Below the pieces are notes generated by a model that was not told the DNA's origin, did not search any database, and worked only from the letters and a program-made list of their open reading frames with translations. Position numbers and translations under genes: made by a program. A stretch of DNA of 64,000 nucleotides, taken from Erythroxylum novogranatense (Eukaryota; Streptophyta; Magnoliopsida; Malpighiales; Erythroxylaceae). The DNA lies in contig CM057229.1 of NCBI GenBank assembly GCA_029891385.1, forward strand, positions 7,101,001 through 7,165,000. Direction: 5' to 3'. Position 1 is the stretch's first letter; each line of letters opens with the position of its first letter. Of this stretch, positions 37,191-47,804 are shown in pieces.

Positions 37191-38098
37191 TTATCTTAAC
37201 GATGAGAGGACGTTGTCCATTCCTATCCGCGGCTTGCAAAGAGCCTCCAAGGACTCAAGTTTAGGCATGCTGAGTCCTATTCCCTCTGTCATGTCGATCT
37301 TCTCTTCACTAATCCTGGACCATTCAAAACACTGAATCAGTGCACCCAATGTCAGTCCTACTGTTCTCCTTCCTAAAGCAGCTCCAGGACAAATCCTCCT
37401 CCCTGCACCGAAGGGAACAAGATTATGCCCTTCCACTTTTCCACCTTCAAATCTCTCGTGTATAAATTTTTCCGGCTCAATCCAATAGCCCGGATTCCTG
37501 TGGATCTTCCACGCATTGACCAGCAATATTGTGCCTTTTGGCACGTGAAAATCACTAACGATGCAGTCCTCAGACGACTCGTGTGGAACCAGAAGAGGAG
37601 CTGCTGGATAAAGTCGAAATGTCTCGTTGATAACATTTTGCAGATAATTCAGATTCGGGAGGGTTGTTTCATCCACCAGACGTCTTAGTCCAATAACAGC
37701 TTCTATTTCAGCCACTGTCTTTTGCATAGCCTCTGGATTGTTGAGAAGAAGTGACATTGCCCAATCCATGGTTGTCGCAGAGGTTTCTGATCCTTCTGTG
37801 AGCATTTCCTGCACCACATAAGCAGCAGTAATTAACTCTGAGGTTATCAGATCAAGACAGGTGAAAATTCCATCATATTAGTAGTATAGCATATGGGTTC
37901 ATTACCAATATAACACCTTTGATGTCCTCATCAGAGTAGAGCTCCGGTTGATTCTCTTGCAGCGATAACATAGCATTAATCAACGTCGTCCCACTTCCTC
38001 TGTCAATTGAATTTAACTCAGACAGTACTCCCAAAGACGATTCCGCTCTTTTCTTTCTTTGTTCATTAACAAGGGGTTGCACAAAGGCATCAACTCTA

Positions 38099-38540
38099 TG
38101 ATAGAATTTTATCATTATTGTGGACTAGCATAATTGAAATTAATTTGTATAAATCCTGATTAATTAGATGTCAATTGTAATTCTCTTTTTTAACGTGTTA
38201 TTGGGCCTGTGTTCATGGGCTTGCAATGATGGGTAGACTTGGCCCATGTATTATAAAACACAGGAGACCCTACTGCTAGCCCACCTTTAAATACAGTTGT
38301 CCAATTGAAACTGTATGCGTCTTTTGCTGATTAAGGATTCGGAATAGCAGTAGTAAATCCTCTGCGTCTTTGTCGCTTTCACTTCACCTCACAGAAGACA
38401 ATAATTGATTCAATGTTTCCGCAATTTTCAGGTATTTATCAATCGAATTATTGAGCGTAGTATGTTGCAATTCTAGGGTTAATTATTTGTGTAGATTAAT
38501 CATGAAATTAATCTATATTTTTGGGTTTAATGTTCTTTCA
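38099..38540 (+). repeat. 5' LTR of the P450-inserted copia
   Basis: 442 bp, TGATAGAATT to TTCTTTCA. It contains a TATTATAAAA TATA-like box at about 38250-38260. It pairs with 45357-45794. Confidence 0.93.
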
Positions 38541-38542
38541 AT

Positions 38543-38554
38543 TGGTATCAGAGC
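38543..38554 (+). other. primer-binding site, tRNA-iMet type
   Basis: TGGTATCAGAGC, a perfect copy of the canonical plant copia primer site, two bases after the 5' LTR. Confidence 0.95.
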
Positions 38555-39716
38555 ATGGTTAACCCTAATTGTGAGTGCTATTATAGTGTAATTTTTCGGG
38601 TTTTTATTTCATGGGATTTGGGATTTTTTCGTTTTTTTGTTAATTGTGTTTTTCTGAAATCAATTTGTGTAGTGTTGATCTGCTTCGATTTGGTGTTGAG
38701 TTTTATGTTGCTCCTTCAAACCCCAAGAACTCAAAGAACCGAAAACTAAAACTTTCTCTTCGTTTTTTGTACAAACCACATCGATTTTTCGATCCACATA
38801 CAGTAGCGTTTTTCGTGAAATTAATTGAGGGGTTTGATAGATTTATTAATTCTGAATCTAATGACGCAAATTTCGTTGAAAACGGATCAAAAATGAAGGA
38901 GATATAGACGTTTTCGTGAACCGGGTCGCGAACCTGATTAAGCGACTCGATACCAGTCAAGCAAGGAGAAGATGAAGTCCGACCCACATGCCCGCCCCAC
39001 GCCAAGCACCGGTGGGCGTGTGTAAATCTTCAGTTGGCCATTTTTCCCCAAATTTTTTCCTACATACTCCACTTGTCTAGTACTATTTTATGGTAATTTT
39101 TCTGAAATTTTTGGAATGCTAGAATTTTATTTTTATTTTTCCCGAATTTTAAAATTAATAAAAATATATTGTACTCTCCGAATTTTTCCTTGAAAATTTT
39201 TGTACTTATTCCTAGTATTATTTGGGCTTGTGGAGTTTTGTGTACTCTCAGAGTTATATATTTTTGCACCAAAATTAATTTTTTGATGTCGTTTATGCAT
39301 ATAATGTTACATTATATGATTAATTATGATTATTTTTGCAATTGTGGTGCTAATTGAACCTATGGGATCAATCTTGGGGAATGCTATTGAACTCTTGTCA
39401 TTTATTTTGTGTAATTGTGAGCTCGCCTATCGTGAGACCAATTATTACAAATTGTTGTTGTGATGTTGTTATTGGGCATACATTAGATGCTATGTTAATG
39501 ATGCACTTACCCTATCGGTTTGTCTTTATCAATATGGTTTCTAATGTTTTGTTTAATTCATTGAATTATGTCTTTAAAGTTTTCAATATCCTATCAATAT
39601 TAGCTTTAGGACATAGTTTAATGTTCTGGGTGATCTGTGTTGTAATTCGAGACCCTTAGGCATGATTGCAATTGCATGAAAACCTAGCTGTGTTGTTTGC
39701 CCAATTATGCTAGTTT
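38555..39716 (+). other. untranslated leader of the copia element
   Basis: AT-rich leader of about 1.16 kb between primer site and gag start. Short open frames on both strands (for example 38644-38907 and 39354-39659) show no known motif and are probably not translated. Confidence 0.6.
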
Positions 39717-41318
39717 TTGATACATTTGTTAAATCTCCCTGCTTTGTATCAATTTCCAGCTTTGAATTCTTTGATTAAGCTGAATGAGACCAATTATGAT
39801 GACTGGCTTGAATCTTTAAATCTTTTTTTGGCGGTTTCTAATGTTGATGTTGCTCTCACTGAGGATGAGCCTGCACAACCCACTGTTGAGTCTTCCGCTG
39901 CAGATAGAGCTAAATATGATAAATGGGTTCGTGCTAATAACGTTTGCTTGATGACTATCAAGTACACAATTGAGATGAACATTAGAGAGAGCATCACAGA
40001 AACTGATAATGCCAAAGATTATCTCAAAGCTATTGGTGAAATATTTCAGAAGTTTGATAAGACTGAAAAGTCTAATTACTTGTCTTTATTGTCTAAGACC
40101 AAGTATGATGGTGTGGGTGGTGTTCCTCAAATCTTTGTTTGTTTTGAATCGAATCTGGTTGATGTTCCTCCTAATTCATGGTGGTTAGACACTGGTGCCA
40201 CTATTCATGTAACGAATTCATTGCAGGAGTTCAAAAGCAGGCAGAAACCAAATAAAGGGGAGGTGATGGTGCAACTAGGAGATGGATCTAGTGTTAATGT
40301 TGAGCACATAGGAGTAGTTTCTTTGAAGTTAGATAGTGGACATGATTTGCTTTTGAAAGATGCCGTTTATGTGCCTTCTATGAGAAGGAATTTGATTTCA
40401 GTTTCTGTTTTACACAGTTGTGGATACAATTTCCATATAATCAATAATGGAATTGTTTTATACTATGATTCTGTTGTTGTTGGTTCTGCAATTATGCGTG
40501 ATGGATTGTTTATGCTGATTGTTAATTCTTCTTGTTTTGATCGACTGCATGATAATGTTAATGTTGTTGTTGGAAAGAAACGTGGGAGAGTTGCTGAAAA
40601 ATCTTCTATGTTGTGGCATAAACGGTTAGGACATATCTCTAAGGAGAGAATGGAGAGGTTGATTAAGGAAACTATTTTGCATGATTTGGACTTCTCTGAT
40701 TTTGACACTTGTGTTGATTGCTTAAAGGGGAAGTTTACAGCTAAAGTACGAAAGGAGAAAATGATCAGGAAGGAGGAACCATTACAGATAATTCACACAA
40801 ACATCTGTGGACCCATTACTCCTATTGCCATGGGAGGCTATAGGTACTTTATCACCTTCATTGATGATTTTTCGCGATATGGGTGGATTGAATTGTTGCG
40901 TGAGAAATCTGAATCCTTAGATGCTTTTAAGTCACTCAAAAATATTATTGAATTGCAACTTAGGAAGCAGATCAAATGTGTAAGATCTGATAGAGGTGGT
41001 AAGTATTATGGTCGGTATGATGAAATTGGAAGAAACCCTAGCCCTTTTGCTAGATACTTGCAGGATTGTGGAATTGAGGCACAATATACCATGCCTGGCA
41101 CTCCTCAACAAAATGGGATTGCAGAGAGACGAAATCGTACTCTTATGGAGATGGTTAGGTGTATGCTTAGTCACTCCACCTTACCAGAGTTTTTGTGGGG
41201 AGATGCTTTGAGGACTGCTGTTTATGTTCTGAATCATGTGCCTAGTAAGTCTGTACCAAAGACTCCTTTTGAGCTGATATCAGGAAAGAAGCCTAGTTTG
41301 AAGCATTTTCGTGTTTAG
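39717..41318 (+). CDS. copia Gag-protease-integrase fusion, internally deleted gag
   Basis: A 533-aa open frame. Residues 1-135 are the Gag N-terminus ([20 protein letters not shown]). At about 136-140 it jumps from YDGVGGV directly to [15 protein letters not shown], so the rest of Gag and the CCHC knuckle are missing without loss of frame. The protease site is [12 protein letters not shown] (about 155-166). The GAG-pre-integrase block is [14 protein letters not shown] (about 299-312), then [12 protein letters not shown]. Integrase has IIHTNICGP (the first catalytic D is N here), [11 protein letters not shown] (second D) and [13 protein letters not shown] (E present). It stops at HFRV, where a GC-type codon appears as a TAG stop. 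It is unlikely to be replication-competent. Confidence 0.85.
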   Translation: MIHLLNLPALYQFPALNSLIKLNETNYDDWLESLNLFLAVSNVDVALTEDEPAQPTVESSAADRAKYDKWVRANNVCLMTIKYTIEMNIRESITETDNAKDYLKAIGEIFQKFDKTEKSNYLSLLSKTKYDGVGGVPQIFVCFESNLVDVPPNSWWLDTGATIHVTNSLQEFKSRQKPNKGEVMVQLGDGSSVNVEHIGVVSLKLDSGHDLLLKDAVYVPSMRRNLISVSVLHSCGYNFHIINNGIVLYYDSVVVGSAIMRDGLFMLIVNSSCFDRLHDNVNVVVGKKRGRVAEKSSMLWHKRLGHISKERMERLIKETILHDLDFSDFDTCVDCLKGKFTAKVRKEKMIRKEEPLQIIHTNICGPITPIAMGGYRYFITFIDDFSRYGWIELLREKSESLDAFKSLKNIIELQLRKQIKCVRSDRGGKYYGRYDEIGRNPSPFARYLQDCGIEAQYTMPGTPQQNGIAERRNRTLMEMVRCMLSHSTLPEFLWGDALRTAVYVLNHVPSKSVPKTPFELISGKKPSLKHFRV

Positions 41319-41391
41319 GGATGTAAGGCTGAGGTGAGGATTTATAATCCTCAGTTGAAGAAACTTGATCCTAAAACTATTTCAGGTTACT
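41319..41391 (+). pseudogene. copia integrase tail before the nested insert
   Basis: After the stop at 41316-41318 the same frame continues GCKAEVRIYNPQLKKLDPKT, ISGY. It is the usual post-integrase segment and is interrupted at 41391 by the 1.45 kb insert. Confidence 0.7.
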
Positions 41392-42844
41392 TGGTGATGC
41401 TGTCGCCTGCAACCAAATATAAAAATTTTCACTTCCGTTAAAACAAATTAATGTAGTAGCGGCCAGCGGATATCGTTCCCACGAGGAATTTCACGATTAT
41501 GAAAATCACGAATTCAAACAACACAAATAATAAAAAAGGGGGGGTTTGTTACTTACCGAAAGAAAATGAAAATCGAAAGGAAAATTACAAATCAAGTAAT
41601 AATCAAGACTGAAAATTCAATAAGAAAAATACCTTGATTTCGGTCACCGATGTTACCATGCTATTTTGGATCCTCGAGAAACATTATAATTATTAACGAA
41701 CATTCATTGAAAGAATTTTCCATCAATTATATTGACTAGAAACATGTATCCTAGCAACCTTATTAAACAACAATCTAGATACGATCATAGATTAATTGCA
41801 TAATAGCATTAAGAACCAATGACAAGTGAAATCATGTACGACATGAAATTAATCAATTGGATAATTTCTTAGGATTTTCCGACTCTAACGTAGAGGGATT
41901 AATCCTAATTGCTACTTGTGGTTACCAAAATTGAACGTCAGATTTTGTTAACCTAGCGATTAAATCCATTAATCCCTAGTTGCGCACCTAGAAACTAACG
42001 AATCCAATTAAAAAGATTAATCTGAAATTACCCAATGAACGTTAATAAACATGAAGGAGATTCAAACATCTCACCACAATAGCATGGAACTCGGATCCCT
42101 CAACCAAGACAAGGAAATTAGTTAATCATACTTGAATGGAAAACACAAGAAATAATAAAAAGAACAATCTCCATAACTGGTCTTTAATGAAGGTAACGAA
42201 ATTAACAAGGGTAATTGTGCAGAAACTCTTAGAACAAAAACCAGAAGTTGAATCCGTCCAACAGCCAACGATTTAACTACTTGAACAGTACCCAGGAAAT
42301 TAAACTATGAAAGCTAAAAAAATAAAGTGATATGCGATAGCCTCCAAATTTGAATATGCGTTGATAAACTTCTAAAACAGTGGAAAAACCAGCACTGCTG
42401 TCTGCCGCCACCCACTAGCTGTCCAGAAAAGAATGCCTTCCCACCTCAAAACCTAGCCCCCTCCTTTATTGTCCACGTCAGCCTCCTTTTTAATTAAATC
42501 TCTCCATGATCTTGGTTAGATTCCATCCCAATTAGATCATCTTCAAATTTAAGCGGGGCTCCACAAAATCTTGGCAATTGTGTTCTAATTGGAGATAAAT
42601 TCTGGAAGTCTGCAGATTTGGGATTCTGTCCTTGAGCGTGCCCACGCCTAATCTTTGAATTTTGGCCAGACTGGAATTTTTGCACTTCTTGCCATATTTT
42701 TCCTCTTTTTGATCCTTCTTCGTCTTTATGGCATTGAGAACCATCTGTGGACATTTAACAATTAATTCTATCAATTTATGAACACAAATTCCACAAATCA
42801 ACCACAATTAAGTCCAACAAATATGCATTATAATTGACTTAACA
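41392..42844 (+). mobile_element. non-coding LTR-type insert (1453 bp), probable solo LTR
   Basis: It begins TGGTGATGCTG and ends ACTTAACA, with a perfect TTACT duplication on both sides (41387-41391 and 42845-42849). Removing it restores the copia frame SGY-FIGYC. No protein domain or internal repeat is seen. The early segment with gcggatatcgttcccacgagga is typical of some plant LTR starts, but I cannot name the family. Its orientation is not established. Confidence 0.75.
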
Positions 42845-42849
42845 TTACT

Positions 42850-43475
42850 TTATTGGTTATTGTACTGGCTCAAGGGGTTCAAGATTTTATTGTCCCAATC
42901 ACACTACTAGAGTCATTGAATCAGATCGGGCTGTCTATTTTGAAGGGGACATGGAACATAATGAAAGGCATGAGTCTCGTGGTGTTGATTTTAGAGAGGA
43001 TCATGTTATTGTTCCTACACCTATTGTTTTTCATCCTAAGGAGATTCAGACTCCTCTAATTCATGATGATGTTGTTGATTCAAGAAATGATGTTGAAATT
43101 CCTCAACAGGTTGGCATTGATTCTGAAGTCCCAGATGTGGTTGTAGTTCCACCTAGGAGATCCGAAAGGATTCCTAAACCTACTGAGTCTTCTAAATTTC
43201 GAGATTATTATATTTACTTGGAGGAGCATGAATTCAATTTAGTTGAAGACTCAGATCCTATTTCTTTCAGATGCCATTTCTTGTTCTCGTAGTTCACAAT
43301 GGTTGGCGCCATGGAAGATGAGTTGGCTTATGAGTATGAATGGCGTTTGGGATTTGGTGGAATTACCCAGTGGTTGTAAGACTGTTGGGTGTAAATGGGT
43401 CTTTAAGACTAAACGTGATGCTAGAGGCGATATAGAAAGGTATAAAGCCAGACTTGTTGCGAAGGGATATAACTA
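42850..43475 (+). pseudogene. copia linker and RT N-terminal part
   Basis: From 42850 the frame reads IGYCTGSRGSRFYCP, VIESDRAVYFEGD, then VVVPPRRSERIPKPTESSKF. After a shift near 43250 it continues QWLAPWKMSWLMSMNGVWDL and GCKWVFKTKRDARGDIERYK, ending ARLVAKGYN before a TAG at 43474. It leads directly into the RT core frame. Confidence 0.8.
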
Positions 43476-44346
43476 GAGGGAAGGTATAGATTACAAAGAG
43501 ACTTTTTCCCCAGTCTCTACTAAAGATTCATTACGCATTGTGATGGCTTTAGTTGCTCATTTTGATTTGGAGCTTCATCAAATGGATGTGAAAACTGCTT
43601 TCCTGAATGGTGATTTGTATGAAGATGTGTTCATGAATCAGCCTGCTGGTTTTGTTGAGAAAGGTAAGGAACATATGGTATGCAAGTTGAGAAAATCCAT
43701 TTATGGGCTGAAACAAGCCTCCAGACAATGGTATTTGAAGTTTGATCAAATTGTTTCCTCTCTTGGCTTCAAGGAAAATGTTGTTGATCAATGCATTTAC
43801 TTGAAGAATTGTGGGAGAAAATTCATTATTCTTGTCTTATATGTTGATGACATTCTTTTGGCCAGTAATGATGTGGATTTTCTTTCTGAGACTAAACAAA
43901 TGTTGACAGCACATTTTGATATGAAAGATCTTGGTGATGCTTCTTTTGTTCTGGGCATTGAAATTCATCGTGATAGATCTCGTGGGGTTCTGGGTTTGTC
44001 TCAGAAAAGATATATAGAAAGGGTTTTGAATAGATTCAACATGAAGACTCGTAATCCTTGCAATGCACCCATTCAAAAGGGTGACAAACTCTCGAATGGC
44101 CAGTGTCCTCAAAATGATAAAGATAAGTCAGAGATGGAAAAGGTCCCATATGCTTCTGCTGTTGGCAGTCTTATGTATGCTCAAGTTTGTACACGTCCTA
44201 ATATTGCTTTTGTTGTTGGTGTACTTGGGAGATACTTGAGCAATCTTGGTGTGGGTCATTGGCAAGCTGTGAAACGAGTTCGAGGTACCTACAAGGTACT
44301 AAAGATTACATGCTCACTTACGGGATGTCCGATCACCTTGAGGTGA
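43476..44346 (+). CDS. copia reverse transcriptase core
   Basis: After the TAG the frame continues through FSPVSTKDSLRIVMALVAHF. The open part from 43540 is 268 aa: LHQMDVKTAFLNGDLYEDVF, KLRKSIYGLKQASRQWYLKF, the catalytic ILVLYVDDILLAS (residues about 97-109), FDMKDLGDASFVLGIEIHRD, and ASAVGSLMYAQVCTRPNIAF. The palm motifs are intact. The frame is lost near 44290, where KVLRYLKGTKDYML-type sequence becomes KVLKITCSLTG. Confidence 0.85.
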
Positions 44347-44775
44347 CAAAGTTATTCGATTACGATTATGGTGGTATACGATGATCACAAATCCACATCG
44401 GGATATATCTTCATGCTTCTTTGGAGGAGTCAGATTGGAAAAGTGTTAAACAAACACTTACAAGAACTTCAACTATGGAGGCAGAGTATGTGGCTTGTTA
44501 TGAAGCTACTCGACAGCAATATGGTTGAAGAATTTCATTTCGAGCTTCATCTTGTGGAGAGTGTTTCTAGACCTCTAACCATATATTGTGATAACTCTGT
44601 TTGTGGTGGGCTTCTCTCAAATATGCAAGAACTCCAAGCGTTCAAGCATTTTGATCTGAAGTATATGTTTGTTAGAGAGAAGGTTAAGGAGTTTCAGACT
44701 CATATAGAGCATATACCCACCGATCTTATGGTGGCGCATCCTCTAACCAAAGGCTCGATATTAAGGCTTTTGTGA
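44347..44775 (+). pseudogene. copia RNase H remnant
   Basis: The reading gives DDHKSTSGYIFML, an SWxSxxQ region in another frame, then LTIYCDNSVCG, FDLKYMFVREKVKEFQTHIE and HIPTDLMVAHPLTKG. It is recognisable as copia RNase H with at least two frameshifts. It removes the RNA strand in functional elements. Confidence 0.8.
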
Positions 44776-45356
44776 ATCATGTAACCCGTATGGGTCTATT
44801 TAGATCTTTTGATGCCTTGGATTAGTGGAAGTCATCTTTTATGTTATTTTGATAGCAACATTGTATTTGACTATTTTGTTATTCAAAGATAAAGACTTTT
44901 GCATATAATTGTTGCTATTATTGTTGTTGCCATATACTTTGTTGAGATACTGCGCAGATATATTTAAATGTTTGAATATATATGGCGTTTTGTTGGAGAC
45001 ATTTTGTATCAAGTCTCATCTTGTTGTTCGAGATATTTGGTTAAATCTCAATTGGCATCTTGAGTGGATGCTTAGGCTATTTTGTTTGAAATTGCCACAA
45101 ACGGATTACCATTTGTGTGCATTTCCTTATGACACATTTTGTTTAAGTCATCGAGGTATGGGTATCTTGCATATATGCTATCAATTACTCTATCGGGTCC
45201 GATTTCTATATTGTTGAGATACTTGTAACCTCATTTGGACTTATGATCGAGAGATTGTTGACTTTACTTTGACATCTTATCGTGGCCACATATTGTTATA
45301 TTAATCAGGATCATTTATGTTGTTTAATGATTTTGGTTATCTGTCCAGTGGAAGAA
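44776..45356 (+). other. 3' untranslated region and polypurine tract of the copia
   Basis: AT- and T-rich non-coding DNA ending in CAGTGGAAGAA immediately before the 3' LTR, the likely plus-strand primer. The open frame 44909-45217 has no recognised motif. Confidence 0.6.
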
Positions 45357-45794
45357 TGATAGAATTTTATCATTATGTGGACTAGCATAATTGAAATTAA
45401 TTTGTACAAATCTCGATTAATTAGATGTCAATTGTAATTTCTTTTTAACGTGTCATTGGGCTGTGTTCATGGGCTTGCTATGATGGGTAAGCTTGGCCCA
45501 TGTATTATAAAGCACGAGGAGGCCCTCATGCTAGCCCACCTTTAAATCTGATTGCCCCATCAAAGCAGTATGCGTCTTTTTGTCGATTAAGGATTCTAAT
45601 AGAAGTAGAAATCCTCTGCGTCTTTGTCGCTTTCGCTTTACCTCACAAAAGACAATAATGGATTCAATGTTTCCGCAATTTTCAGGTATTTATCAATCGA
45701 ATTATTGAGCGTAGTATGTTGCAATTCTAGGGTTAATTATTTGTGTAGATTAATCATGAAATTAATCTATATTTTTGGGTTTAATTTTCTTTCA
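45357..45794 (+). repeat. 3' LTR of the P450-inserted copia
   Basis: 438 bp, TGATAGAATT to TTCTTTCA, pairing with 38099-38540. P450 coding sequence starts immediately after it. Confidence 0.93.
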
Positions 45795-46565
45795 CTCTCT
45801 TCATGACTCGTATCATCCTCCTTTCAATTCCTTGGAAATCAACCCATTGTAGGACTGCGAAAAAGTCGTTCAAATTTACACTTCCATGGACTTCCATGTA
45901 CTCCCTAATAAGATCCCTGAACTCCATTGCTTCATCGTCCGCCACACCCTTTCCATAATAACGCTTTCCAGCGATCATTCGCAACATGACGTTGAAAGTA
46001 AGCTCCATAAACAAAGATGAGAGGTTTACTCTCATCTCTTTGACGTCTACGGACTCTTGGAATAGTTGCTTAAGCAATAGCTGAATTTCCTCTTCCCAAA
46101 TTTTACAAAACTTGCTAAGGCGGGATGTAGAAAATAGCTCCATTGACGTGGCACGCCTAAGGCTGCGCCAGTGACCTCCATAGGAGGAGAATCCAATGGC
46201 CCTGTAATTGTAGTGAAGGTGCTCCCCAGCAATCAATCGAGGGCGATTTGAAAAGATGATGTCGTTCTTCGTGAAGCACTCTTCAACCGCAGATGGCGAA
46301 GAGACTACAAGGACTTTACGAGTACCAAATCGGAGAAGTAATACATCACCATATTTTGTGCAAAGATCGCCGAGTGATCGATACAGGGGTTGGTTGACCA
46401 AATGAAGATGGCCTAGAATTGGAAGAGAAGGTGGACTTGGGGGTAGATTATTCGTTCTCTTCCCATGCTTTTGTAGAACCAACTTAAAAACCAGGATAAG
46501 CACTAACAGAAGTGTGAAATTTAGCAATTCCATCTTTTGTTATTGATTGGTCAGTACTTATCTCG

Positions 46566-46572
46566 TTATATA
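46566..46572 (-). promoter_or_regulatory. TATA box of the interrupted P450 gene
   Basis: Minus-strand TATATAA lies 33-39 bp upstream of the ATG at 46533, in the context CCTATATAACGAG. This would give a very short 5' UTR. Confidence 0.55.
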
Positions 46573-46709
46573 GGAGACTCGTGCCTGTATATGGGCCATT
46601 GTGTCGGGACTCGGGAGAAATGAGAATAGTAACAGGAATCAGCGAGTTTTCCTAACTGATGTTTGCCGACGGGCGTGGGTCACCTCACACATAATTTTTC
46701 ATCAATTGT

Positions 46710-46881
46710 CAACATTTTAATGTGATACTAGATTGTCAAGTAACAGTTACGGCATCTCACACATCATTCAAATTGTTAAATTTTTCAAACGGCGCCAACA
46801 TTTTAATATGATACTACATTGTCAAGTAAGAGTTACGGCATCTCACACATTATTCACGTTGTTAAATTTTACAAAGGGCGC
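46710..46881. repeat. two tandem 86-bp copies upstream of the P450 promoter
   Basis: CAACATTTTAAT starts at 46710 and 46796. Both copies contain gatact-attgtcaagtaa and the line gttacggcatctcacaca. The repeats lie 175-350 bp upstream of the interrupted P450 start and could act as promoter repeats. No function is shown. Confidence 0.85.
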
Positions 46882-47236
46882 CTGCAACTGCCACGCATCC
46901 GCCGCTCTTTAGCCAGTCTCTAGCCATGACCGCCATGCAGCAGCACGCCCTTACACTCAGCCAGTCGCACTACACTGCACTGCAGCACCCTCGCACTCAT
47001 TCGCCGCCCTTCTCACCCAACTCTACGCTCTTCACCCCGACCACCAACACATGCCTCGCCACTGCCTATGCTAGCCTAATGGACGCCCGTGAGCCGCTTT
47101 TCACCCCACCATTAACGTGCACGCCCTTACACCCTGCCGCACCTCACACCCTACTACACCGCTTCCATGTCCCACTGTTACACTGCATCGTATAGCATGT
47201 AAGTCACGACACGGCTGTGAATTCATGCAAGTCATT
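46882..47236. other. C-rich, CAC-repetitive intergenic stretch
   Basis: Low-complexity, cytosine-rich plus strand (caccc, ccttaca and gcactc lines). An 89-codon open frame (46926-47195) results from composition, shows no known motif and is not called a gene. Confidence 0.6.
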
Positions 47237-47335
47237 ACACAACCCCTGCATCGATCACTCGGCGATCTTTGCACAAAATGTGGTGATGTATTACTTCTCC
47301 GATTTGGTACTCGTAAAGTCCTTGTACTCGTAAAA
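47237..47335 (+). pseudogene. inverted P450 exon-1 fragment
   Basis: The plus strand reads QPLHRSLGDLCTKCGDVLLL then RFGTRKVLV, nearly identical to the minus-strand exon 1 of the interrupted P450 (QPLYRSLGDLCTKYGDVLLL, 46300-46395). It is about 100 bp long, on the opposite strand, and followed at once by the duplicated intron block at 47341. An inversion or template-switch event must have placed it here. Confidence 0.88.
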
Positions 47336-47340
47336 TGAAA

Positions 47341-47804
47341 TGGCAATCAACAAGTGTACGTTTACCAAGTCCAATATCGTGCCCCTCTACGACGGAAGAT
47401 GGCACAGCTAACCTGGCGAAAATCGTTACTTAAACTGCCAAAAGAGTCAAACATTTCAGACCATGAAAGAAGCAGGAAAATGACATTTGATGCTTCGATT
47501 AAAGAAATTAATTTTAAAAGGTTTAAATATATGTATAGCGAAGAATTAGGTGGTTAAGGTAGGCTCTGCTAAGACAAATAATTACCAATATAATACCCTT
47601 GATAGTATCATCTGATTAGAAGTTGGGCAGCGACTTTTGGAGGGATAGTAGACTTTCGATCACACTCCTGTCAGTAATACCTGAAAGAGAAGCTTTAATC
47701 TTTAGTCGAATTTCTTCTACCAAATCCTGCAGGAACTTATCCCTTTTCCCATGCAAATCGATCCAACTGTTCTCCACGACCCTGTATCCAAGTAATTGTC
47801 AAAC
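47341..47804 (-). pseudogene. duplicated P450 intron and exon-1 3' part
   Basis: Nearly identical to 16154-16617, that is, the 5' half of the intact P450's intron plus the last 200 bp or so of its exon 1. Minus-strand coding from about 47804 reads KFLQDLVEEIRLKIKASLS and ESLLSLQKSLPNF-like sequence, up to the GT donor. Upstream exon sequence is missing, so it is a relic. Confidence 0.88.

Larger units (their letters stand above)
38099..45794 (+). mobile_element. Ty1/copia retrotransposon inserted in P450 exon 1
   Basis: A 7.7 kb element on the opposite strand to its host gene. LTRs are 38099-38540 and 45357-45794, the primer site is canonical, and the flanks CTCTA and CTCTC fit a 5-bp duplication with one change. 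Internal order: leader, gag-protease-integrase frame, a non-coding insert (41392-42844), RT, RNase H and polypurine tract. It is the best preserved copia here and belongs to the same group as 3857-14965. The LTRs differ by several percent (many small changes in the first 290 bp, almost none in the last 150 bp), so the insertion is neither ancient nor brand new. Confidence 0.95.
37191..46533 (-). pseudogene. cytochrome P450 (CYP81-like), exon 1 split by copia
   Basis: Exon 1 runs from the ATG at 46533 to 45795, is interrupted by the copia element 38099-45794, and resumes at 38093 (counting the 5-bp duplication once) to 37906. The intron is 37905-37809 (97 bp, GT...AG) and exon 2 is 37808-37191. 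Without the insert the reading frame is continuous at about 514 aa with no stop. Features: hydrophobic anchor (1-21), LPPSPPSLPILGHLHL hinge, HWRSLRR, I-helix EGSETS (the usual AGTDTS is altered), ETFRLYP (about 371), FIHERF where PERF is usual (about 426), and haem loop FGAGRRICPG (Cys about 449). It would be an ER monooxygenase of unknown substrate. As it stands, transcription would have to cross 7.7 kb of retrotransposon, so it is probably a null allele. Confidence 0.92.

Noticed and set aside
39354..39659. 101-aa hydrophobic frame before gag
   Set aside because: It lies in the copia leader, has no motif or related frame, and fits T-rich chance.
46926..47195. 89-aa plus-strand frame upstream of the P450
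   Set aside because: Low-complexity C-rich DNA with no motif and no homologous copy.
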